From assembly GCA_016928975.1 (NCBI GenBank), contig JAFGJR010000025.1:1-11889 (forward strand): a stretch of 11,889 nt of DNA. The letters run 5' to 3'. Each line of letters begins with the position of its first letter. Within the stretch, counting starts at the first letter, position 1. This stretch comes from Sedimentisphaerales bacterium. Its GTDB lineage: Bacteria > Planctomycetota > Phycisphaerae > Sedimentisphaerales > SG8-4. This document shows positions 6,606 to 11,889 of this stretch, one piece after another. Both the position numbers and the translations under genes were made by a program. Below the pieces are notes generated by a model. That model worked only from the letters and a program-made list of their open reading frames with translations, was not told the origin of the DNA and searched no databases.

Positions 6606-7410
6606 TGCGGACGGATGCGGTTGAGGTGGGTATCAGCGGTCTTGATGCAGGGGCACAGCCAAGCCCGGCCTCCACAAAGACAGAATCACAAAGAGGTTAT
6701 GTTTCCGCACGCGCTGTCACATGCTGCCCTACAGCGAGTCTCTGTGTATTCGTTTTGGTGGGTGCAGTCCAGGCGGCGCCTCTGCTGTGCTGGTCCACGC
6801 ACGACGGCACAAAGACCGCCAACCTGGACGGCACCATCATCAACACGTGGTTGTCAAAGCCCAATTATCCCATCTTCGCCGAGGTCCACGACAGTCCTGC
6901 CGTCGGAAAGGTCGACGGGTTCAAGTCGGGCGGCTACATCAAACGCGCCGACTATGGCGGCAACCCTGAACTCGTCATTACCGACACCAAGATGTACACG
7001 ACCGCCGGGGACTCGCCATCAACCGCCTCAACAACGACGTGTGTTGGTCGAATATGAACGGCGAGCTGTGGCGCGCCGGTCCGGATGGATCGAACAAGCC
7101 GCTCATCCGCACGGCCCTGACTTCGTCCGGCGTGTTCGAGATCGACCCTGTCCACCAGAAGCTGTTCTGGCTTCAGTACGGTGCGGGAACAAACAGCTAC
7201 ATGGGAGACATGAACGGCGGCAACGCCTCGTACCTGACCGGCGTCGATTCCTTGTGGAAGGTTACCGACCTGGCTGTCGACGCGCTATCCAGCCGCCTCT
7301 ATTGGAGCGAGATGGGCGTCACGGTGAACGAGCGGGTGCGCCGGCTTGGCTTCCTTCGATCGTCTTTGCCCGGCTGCGCCGCCGGGCCGTGTTCAGCTAT
7401 GGTTTGTTGA
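6605..7410 (+). pseudogene. Frameshifted and truncated exported YWTD-type beta-propeller gene
   Basis: Two plus frames together encode one protein. The first (6605-7057) gives a hydrophobic signal-like segment ending VFVLVGAVQA, then LLCWSTHDGTKTANLDG and onward to MYTTAG near 7006. The second continues as LAINRLNNDVCWSNMNGELW from 7012 to 7410. Repeats such as CWSNMNGELWRAGPDGS, LFWLQYG and LYWSEMG are the hallmark of YWTD (LDL-receptor-type) beta-propeller blades. Adding one G to the GGGG at 7007-7010 restores a single frame, so a one-base deletion is the simplest cause. The 3' part is also missing: the homology stops near 7335 and a GC-rich palindrome follows. The start is unclear. The only ATG with a nearby purine run (6699) is in the wrong frame, so a second N-terminal frameshift is possible. 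The function when intact is unknown, and a sequencing error cannot be excluded for the G run. Confidence 0.65.
7368..7387 (+). repeat. GC-rich REP-like palindrome, copy 2
   Basis: GCCCGGC, loop TGCGCC, GCCGGGC forms a perfect 7-base stem. It lies inside the broken end of the propeller frame and 10 bases before the stop of the convergent beta-helix gene. The core GGCTGCGCCGCCGG is shared with the copies at 4590 and 9096. No T run follows on either strand. Confidence 0.6.
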
Positions 7411-9058
7411 CCTCGGCGACAATAATGCCGACGGGGTACGGATAAGTCTCGGTGCCCAGATACCACGCAGTTCCCTTGACGACGATGCCTCCCTGCTTGT
7501 TGTACGTATCTTTCTTGGCGTATAGCTTCTCCCAGTTCTTATGGGCATCCGAACCTTTCTGGAGATACCCGAAAACGCAGTTGCGGGTCGCGCCGCTGGA
7601 ATCACCGGGCTTCTCCAGTTTGTAGCACACGTAGTCGCTCTGCGGGGCGTCCTTCAACAGGAAGGAGGTGGCGCTGGGCCCCATCTGTGCTTTGAAGCTC
7701 GTCGCCTTGCCCGCTAGATCCTTCACGCCATCGACACCTTTCTTGAAAGCGTCGAACTCCATCTCCGCATAACTCTTGGGCGACTCGGCTTGGGCCGCCG
7801 ACTGATACTTCTCCAGGGGCGCGTCAGGCTGCACGCCCTTGCCTTTTGTGGAGCAGACCATGTTTGGCACGACTGCGGCACGTGGGTAGGCCATGCCCCA
7901 GTTCTCCCGAGCCGTCCCGCGCTCCGCTTGGAGAGACAGCCCCAGCGCCTGCCGCACGCTGTTCAGCGTATCCATGTTCAGCTTGCCGGGCTCGCTGGCA
8001 ACGAAGCTGGCGAACTTGCCGAAATACTCCTTGTCAGGCTTGAGTCCGGGGTCGGCTTCGACATTGTCGCCCGCCTCGGAAAGCATGTAACTCTCGGCAT
8101 CCTTGTTCAGGTCCTTCAGTTCGTCCGACTTCCAGACCAGAAGGTTTTTCTTGCTGGTGTCCTGGTACTTGTAGTGTCCGCCCTGACACTGGAAGAACAC
8201 GTTGCCTTTCAGGACCGTATCGCTGTTGCCGAAAGTGTTGTTGACAGCGTTGCCTTCCTCTCCACCCTCGGTTTGCATGTAGGCAATCACGCAGTCCTGG
8301 ATGGTCGTGGCGCCCTGTCCGCCGACAAAGACTCCGATCCCGCCGCCCTTGCCTGGCTGGAACCAGCAGAAAGCGATGGTGCAGTTTCTGATCACGATCT
8401 TGGAGCCGTCCTGGGCAGACCTGGTGCTGATGCCCTCCCGAAAGGTGTTCAGGATGAAACAGTTGCTGATCTCGTTGTCCCGGCCCTGCCAGCGTCCGTA
8501 GATGCCTTCTCCATAGGGGTTCAGCAGGGTGCAGTTGCGGATCTTGATATCCTTGCCAAAGACTTTGACTAGGCAGGCCTGGAAGGACTTCTGCGGCATC
8601 ACCTTGCCTGTAACGTCGTAGGCATTGCGCGTCTGCGCATCCAATACCAGGCCATCCAGGACCAGCCCGCTGTGATCCGACTGCTCATCTCCGTGGACGA
8701 TTCCCTCCGGCAAACCTGTCCAGTCGCCCTTATAGTCCTTCGCCCGCTGAAGAATGGTGAGGTACTTGAATGGGCTGCGCTCGGTGAAGTCCTTCTTGTA
8801 GCCGCCGACGATGGTCAGCTTCGGCACCTTGACCAGGAAGGCCCCGCAGCCGCCCTTGCCCTCGTAGGTGCCTTCGGCGACGTGGATGACATCGCCACGC
8901 GTGGCCTTCTCAACCGCCTTCCAGAGCATTCCATAGGGGCCATCCTTTGTCCCATCCCCGGAAGCCCCTGCCAAAACGAACACATCTTTGCCCCAGGCGC
9001 AGGAGCCAACTGCCAGCGCTGACGTTACCGCTAAGACAATCACTCTCGGCGCTTTCAT
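7397..9058 (-). CDS. Exported right-handed beta-helix protein
   Basis: The 553-residue product starts with a signal peptide (MKAPRVIVLAVTSALAVGS, cleavage near residue 22). Next comes a pectate-lyase-like right-handed beta-helix domain. DVFVLAGASGDGTKDGPYG (about 24-42) and DVIHVAEGTYEG (about 55-66) are the usual opening of planctomycete proteins of this class. Short repeats follow with the pattern I.NC....N..GEGI, for example IRNCTLLNPYGEGIYG, ISNCFILNT and IRNCTIAFCWF, to about residue 300. The C-terminal 250 residues are helical or mixed and unrecognised. No PEP-CTERM or dockerin tail is present. ATG at 9058 is chosen because AGGAG lies 7 bases upstream and the signal peptide begins there; an upstream ATG at 9148 adds a highly basic run. 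Catalytic residues of polysaccharide lyases could not be assigned. It may bind or cleave polysaccharide. Confidence 0.85.
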   Translation of the reverse strand: MKAPRVIVLAVTSALAVGSCAWGKDVFVLAGASGDGTKDGPYGMLWKAVEKATRGDVIHVAEGTYEGKGGCGAFLVKVPKLTIVGGYKKDFTERSPFKYLTILQRAKDYKGDWTGLPEGIVHGDEQSDHSGLVLDGLVLDAQTRNAYDVTGKVMPQKSFQACLVKVFGKDIKIRNCTLLNPYGEGIYGRWQGRDNEISNCFILNTFREGISTRSAQDGSKIVIRNCTIAFCWFQPGKGGGIGVFVGGQGATTIQDCVIAYMQTEGGEEGNAVNNTFGNSDTVLKGNVFFQCQGGHYKYQDTSKKNLLVWKSDELKDLNKDAESYMLSEAGDNVEADPGLKPDKEYFGKFASFVASEPGKLNMDTLNSVRQALGLSLQAERGTARENWGMAYPRAAVVPNMVCSTKGKGVQPDAPLEKYQSAAQAESPKSYAEMEFDAFKKGVDGVKDLAGKATSFKAQMGPSATSFLLKDAPQSDYVCYKLEKPGDSSGATRNCVFGYLQKGSDAHKNWEKLYAKKDTYNKQGGIVVKGTAWYLGTETYPYPVGIIVAEVNKP

Positions 9059-9095
9059 GACTGTTCTCCTCATTGGACGTTTCTCAGACAGCCTT

Positions 9096-9115
9096 GCCCG
9101 GCTACGCCGCCGGTT
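9096..9115 (+). repeat. GC-rich REP-like palindrome, copy 3
   Basis: GCCCGGC, loop TACGCC, then GCCGGTT. The inner CCGGC/GCCGG stem pairs over 5 bases. It shares the 5' flank TTGCCCGGCT with the copy at 7368. It falls in the predicted leader of the beta-helix gene, 38 bases upstream of its ATG. Confidence 0.5.
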
Positions 9116-9227
9116 CATCTTCCGTGGTTCATCTCTTGTTCTTTGCACAGATTCGATTGCAGAAGGAATGCGTGAGGAGAAGCGGGAAGGGAGTTCTCCA
9201 CTTCCCCTGCGATCTGCTTCGCACGTC

Positions 9228-9255
9228 AGTCTACCTTGGCACGTCGCTCAGGCAA
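9228..9255 (-). promoter_or_regulatory. Possible promoter of the beta-helix gene
   Basis: On the minus strand TTGCCT (9255-9250, 3 of 6) is followed after 16 bases by TAGACT (9233-9228, 4 of 6). The -10 hexamer is identical to that of the PEP-CTERM gene promoter. The leader would be about 165 bases and would carry the palindrome at 9096. Support is modest. Confidence 0.28.
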
Positions 9256-9295
9256 GATAAAACAGCAGGGATGGGACAGAAAACCTATGATGGCG

Positions 9296-9339
9296 AGGCT
9301 TTGCGGAAGCCTGGCGGACCGGTGGGGATACGGGCCGGT
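9296..9339. other. Pair of adjacent hairpins
   Basis: AGGCTT (9296-9301) pairs with AAGCCT (9307-9312) across a 5-base loop. Five bases later ACCGG (9318-9322) pairs with CCGGT (9335-9339). If transcribed on the minus strand, they lie about 240 to 280 bases upstream of the beta-helix start. A match to a known riboswitch could not be shown. Confidence 0.3.
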
Positions 9340-9723
9340 TGCCGGCGGACGACGCCTCCTTGTTTGAGATCTTCCCGGTTGTCGGAATCCACCGTATTGT
9401 TCCGTAAGTCCTTAAGCGGACGCGGATTAGGCCCGAGAATTGGCCGCCGCATCTGCGAGCAGAAACACAGGCACAACTCCGGCACCGGCAAGGCCCCAGC
9501 TTCAGTCTGCGAACAGACGTTCCAGTCCATGTTGGAGAAACGAGTCGGGTCAACTTGCCGATCGGAAGGAATCCGGTGAGCTCTGTCGGGACCATTGTCG
9601 TCGCAGCAGCCCCTTTCGTCTGATCTGCGAGACTCGGCCGGCGAAGGACAAACCTGCTTTCGGCTGCACTGAACGCCTTTGTTTTGAATACAGCTATTGG
9701 TAGCATCTGTGGCACGACTTCAA

Positions 9724-9750
9724 GGCCACGGACCGGATGCAATCGTGGCC
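9724..9750 (+). promoter_or_regulatory. Inverted repeat upstream of the MATE gene
   Basis: GGCCACG (9724-9730) and CGTGGCC (9744-9750) form a perfect 7-base inverted repeat around a 13-base centre, about 180 bases before the MATE start. It could be a hairpin in the leader or a regulator site. No promoter boxes were placed with confidence next to it. Confidence 0.3.
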
Positions 9751-9932
9751 GCTATGGGGGCGTCGGCTCCAGCGATCGCGGACAGGGCAAGCGTACTCGA
9801 CCGAGAGGATACCACCAAGCCTTCGCTCCTTGATGCGAAAGCCCACACAGAAAGCAGACGGAAACCTCCGGGGAACGCGGCGACGGCGCGGGTCCAGGCG
9901 CCCGACTCAAGAGTGAGCGAAGGTGAACATTC

Positions 9933-11318
9933 ATGTCAGTGCTGGTTCGTCGCAGTGTCACAAACACCCTCTTCTCGATGGCGTTCCCAATGCTGGCCGG
10001 CACATTCGCCATGAACGCATACAACCTTACGGACACGTGGTTCATCGCCCAGTTGGGTACGCTCCCGCTGGCGGCGATGGGGTTCGTCTTCCCCGTCGTC
10101 ATGCTGCTGACGTTCGTGGCCGGCGGAATCGGTACGGGAATCACCACTCTGGTCTCCCACGCCATCGGTCGACACGATCACGACGACGCGGCCAAGCTCG
10201 TCACGCACGGTTTGGCCCTGACGATCAGCGTGGCGGCAACGATGTCCGTTGCAGGGTATCTGAGCATCACGCCGGTCTTCAGACGGCTGGGCGCCGACGT
10301 CCAGACACTACCCCTTGTCGGCGAGTACATGCGCACCTGGTACGTGGGGGCGATGTTCATGGCCCTGCCGTTCCTGGGCAACGGCATCCTCATCTCCGCG
10401 GGCGACTCCAAGTCGGCCAGTCGATTCATGATACTGGGGACGATGCTCAACTTAGTCCTCGACCCGATCATGATCTTCGGTTACCTGGGCTGCCCGGCGA
10501 TGGGCATACGGGGGGCAGCGTTGGCTACCGTGATTGCGCAGGCGGTGTCGACGGCATGGCTGCTTCACCTGCTGCGGCACAAGCACCGCCTGTTGGTGTT
10601 CAAGGCCGGTCGGCTGAGGGAATGGTTTGCCTCGTTCCGGCGCATCCTCGGTTTTGCGGTACCAAGCATCCTGAGCATGATCCTGATGCCGATCTCCGCT
10701 GCAGTGATCACCAGGCTGCTGAGCCACTTCGGCAACGAGTCGGTGGCGGCCTGCGGCGCTGCCGGCCGCATCGAGATGTTCGCCTTCGTGGTGCCCATGG
10801 CGCTGGGCATCTCGCTCACGCCGTTCGTGAGCCAGAACTTCGGGGCCGCTCGCGTGGACCGCGTTCGCGAAGCGCAGAAGGTGGCCACGTGGTTCGCTCT
10901 CGGCTACGGCGGGCTGGTGGCGGTGGTTTTCTTTCTCAGTGCTCCATGGGTGGCGTCGGTCTTCACGGATGACGCGAAGGTGGCCCGCGTCCTCATCTCG
11001 TACATTCGCATCATCTCCTTCGGTTATGGGATGATGGAAGTGCATCGGTACTGCGGTTTCTTCTTGACGGGCCTGCACAAGCCAGTCTGCGCGACAGTGC
11101 TGAATGCCATCCGCGTGCTGGGGTTGCTCATTCCGCTTGCCTACCTGGGCGCACACCTCTATGGGGTGATCGGCGTGTTCGCTGGTCGCCTGGCGACGGA
11201 CCTCATCGTTGGCAGCATCGGCATCGTCTGGGTATCCCGCACTTTGCGTTCCTTCCCGGCGGCCGTGAGCTCGCCGCCAAAGACGATTGCAGCGGGCGTG
11301 GAGACTCCGCCATGGTAG
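9933..11318 (+). CDS. MATE family efflux transporter
   Basis: The 461-residue integral membrane protein has the usual length and 12-segment pattern of the MATE (NorM/DinF) family. These proteins export cationic drugs or metabolites across the inner membrane using a sodium or proton gradient. The N-terminal block FPMLAGTFAMNAYNLTDTWF (about 18-37) carries the family's conserved D-W-F element at the end of the first helix. GGIGTGITTLVSHAIGRHD (64-82) and the matching second-half block ALGISLTPFVSQNFGAARVD (about 289-308) are the repeated S-x-x-x-G signatures of the two halves. The C-terminal 20 residues are hydrophilic. The start is ATG at 9933, with AAGGTG 7 bases upstream. The gene stands alone and converges on the AAA ATPase gene. 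The substrate cannot be predicted. Drug resistance is one possibility and lipid or metabolite export another. Confidence 0.93.
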   Translation: MSVLVRRSVTNTLFSMAFPMLAGTFAMNAYNLTDTWFIAQLGTLPLAAMGFVFPVVMLLTFVAGGIGTGITTLVSHAIGRHDHDDAAKLVTHGLALTISVAATMSVAGYLSITPVFRRLGADVQTLPLVGEYMRTWYVGAMFMALPFLGNGILISAGDSKSASRFMILGTMLNLVLDPIMIFGYLGCPAMGIRGAALATVIAQAVSTAWLLHLLRHKHRLLVFKAGRLREWFASFRRILGFAVPSILSMILMPISAAVITRLLSHFGNESVAACGAAGRIEMFAFVVPMALGISLTPFVSQNFGAARVDRVREAQKVATWFALGYGGLVAVVFFLSAPWVASVFTDDAKVARVLISYIRIISFGYGMMEVHRYCGFFLTGLHKPVCATVLNAIRVLGLLIPLAYLGAHLYGVIGVFAGRLATDLIVGSIGIVWVSRTLRSFPAAVSSPPKTIAAGVETPPW

Positions 11319-11353
11319 ACGCACGCGGGTCCCACCGCGGCCGACTTGATCTC

Positions 11354-11400
11354 TGTTGACCGGCAAGAGCAGAAGAGGGTGGGTTGGATCGGGGTCAACA
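11354..11400. other. Inverted repeat between convergent genes
   Basis: TGTTGACC (11354-11361) and GGTCAACA (11393-11400) form a perfect 8-base inverted repeat with a 31-base centre, in the 136-base gap between the MATE and AAA ATPase stops. It could fold into a hairpin in either transcript. There is no T run, so it is not a typical intrinsic terminator. Confidence 0.35.
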
Positions 11401-11454
11401 AGTCGTGAGTGCAGGAACCTTTGGAGAGACCGTACTTCAAGCGGGAACGGCGTG

Positions 11455-11889
11455 TCACTTCTTCCGGGCCGAGGCATGGACAGCGCGGTCGAAGGCCCAG
11501 GAGCGGATATGGCTGACCTGTTCCCTCATTGTCTTGGAGAGCGGAACGATCTGACGAAGCGCCGGGAACATGTGCTCGTCGGTGACCGTTTCCTTGGCCA
11601 GTCGGGCCGACACAAGGGCCGCGATCACCGCCTGCTCGATCTCCGCGCCGGTCCAGCCGTCAGTACGGTCGGCGAGGAGGTCGAGTCGGAGTGTGGACGG
11701 GTCGACGCCGCGATGGGAGAGGTGGATCTTGAAGATCTCCAGCCGCTCGTCGTGGTCCGGCAGGTCGATGAAGAAGACCTGATCGAACCGCCCCTTGCGG
11801 ATCATCTCGGCAGGCAGGAGGTCGACCCGGTTGGCCGTCGCCGCAACGAACAAGCCGGCGGGCTTCTCCTGCATCCACGTCAGGAAGAA
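11455..11889 (-). CDS. C-terminal part of a Ycf46-like AAA ATPase (partial)
   Basis: The frame enters at the right edge and ends with TGA at 11457-11455, giving 144 residues. It begins FFLTWMQEKPAGLFVAATAN, the region after Walker B that contains the sensor-1 Asn. RKGRFDQVFFIDLPDHDER, with the arginine-finger region (GRFD) of classical AAA proteins, follows. The small helical lid with GWTGAEIEQAVIAALVSAR (sensor 2) comes next. The FLTWMQEK opening and GWTGAEIEQAV lid are most like the Ycf46/COG0464 group, which also occurs in cyanobacteria and planctomycetes. Its job is uncertain; cyanobacterial work links Ycf46 to inorganic carbon use and to stress. Walker A and B lie outside the window. An FtsH-like protease is unlikely because no protease domain follows the lid. 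Confidence 0.88.
   Translation of the reverse strand, partial: FFLTWMQEKPAGLFVAATANRVDLLPAEMIRKGRFDQVFFIDLPDHDERLEIFKIHLSHRGVDPSTLRLDLLADRTDGWTGAEIEQAVIAALVSARLAKETVTDEHMFPALRQIVPLSKTMREQVSHIRSWAFDRAVHASARKK

Larger units (their letters stand above)
9059..9932. other. Long unassigned divergent spacer
   Basis: About 870 bases between the divergent beta-helix and MATE genes, with no gene I can support. Nearest the beta-helix gene is the palindrome at 9096. A possible minus-strand promoter lies at 9228-9255 and two adjacent hairpins at 9296-9339. A 7-base inverted repeat lies at 9724-9750 on the MATE side. Open frames of 80 to 168 codons on both strands overlap each other and resemble no family I know. 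The stretch is too long for simple promoters and may hold a structured RNA or decayed gene. Confidence 0.45.

Noticed and set aside
7368..7387. Intrinsic terminator for the convergent propeller and beta-helix genes
   Set aside because: The stem is strong but no T run follows on either strand, and the same motif occurs in other contexts, including a leader region.
9241..9345. GEMM (cyclic dinucleotide) riboswitch
   Set aside because: Only a short CGCAAAGCC-like piece is present on the minus strand. The GNRA-capped helix and the second conserved helix are not found.
9248..9742. A 164-codon minus frame and an overlapping 168-codon plus frame at 9073-9579
   Set aside because: Composition is typical of non-coding GC-rich frames, neither has a good start site, and no motif is visible.
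1..11889. CRISPR arrays, insertion sequences, integrases, tRNA or rRNA genes
   Set aside because: No regularly spaced repeats, transposase or integrase motifs, or tRNA cloverleaf with a T-loop motif were seen anywhere.

Overview
The window is GC-rich and fits a planctomycete, most likely a Phycisphaerae-type relative. The evidence is a secreted protein ending in a PEP-CTERM sorting signal, a secreted enzyme ending in the short Asp-rich dockerin-like EF-hand tail common in planctomycete proteins, several beta-helix or propeller exoproteins, and a carotenoid glycosyl-ester gene pair. This placement is inferred from protein style; no rRNA or tRNA gene is visible.

Layout. Positions 1-551 (+) hold the last codons of a probable glycosyltransferase, overlapping by 11 bases a CrtO-type acyltransferase. 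Together they would finish a C30 carotenoid glucosyl ester. After an unassigned 0.5 kb come three minus-strand genes for exported proteins: a PEP-CTERM beta-helix-like protein (1078-2661), a PIG-L family deacetylase with a dockerin-like tail (4672-6555) and a right-handed beta-helix protein (7397-9058). A plus-strand PLP class IV aminotransferase of the D-amino acid transaminase type (3302-4132) lies between the first two. A broken plus-strand YWTD-type beta-propeller gene (6605-7410) lies between the second and third; it carries a frameshift at a G run and has lost its 3' part. A second long unassigned stretch (9059-9932) precedes a MATE exporter (9933-11318, +). The right edge holds the C-terminal end of a Ycf46-like AAA ATPase (11455-11889, -).

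How the genes work together. Only the first pair forms a clear operon. The others are single genes with long spacers, as is usual in planctomycetes. The common theme of the middle 8 kb is the cell surface and exported proteins, but no exosortase, secretion machine or polysaccharide cluster is present, so a shared pathway cannot be claimed. The best regulatory signal is a sigma-70-like promoter upstream of the PEP-CTERM gene, with a dyad over its -10 box and a separate perfect Shine-Dalgarno sequence in the leader. Short GC-rich palindromes sharing the core GGCTRCGCCGCCGG occur three times between genes. I see no convincing new defence, mobile or RNA-guided system.
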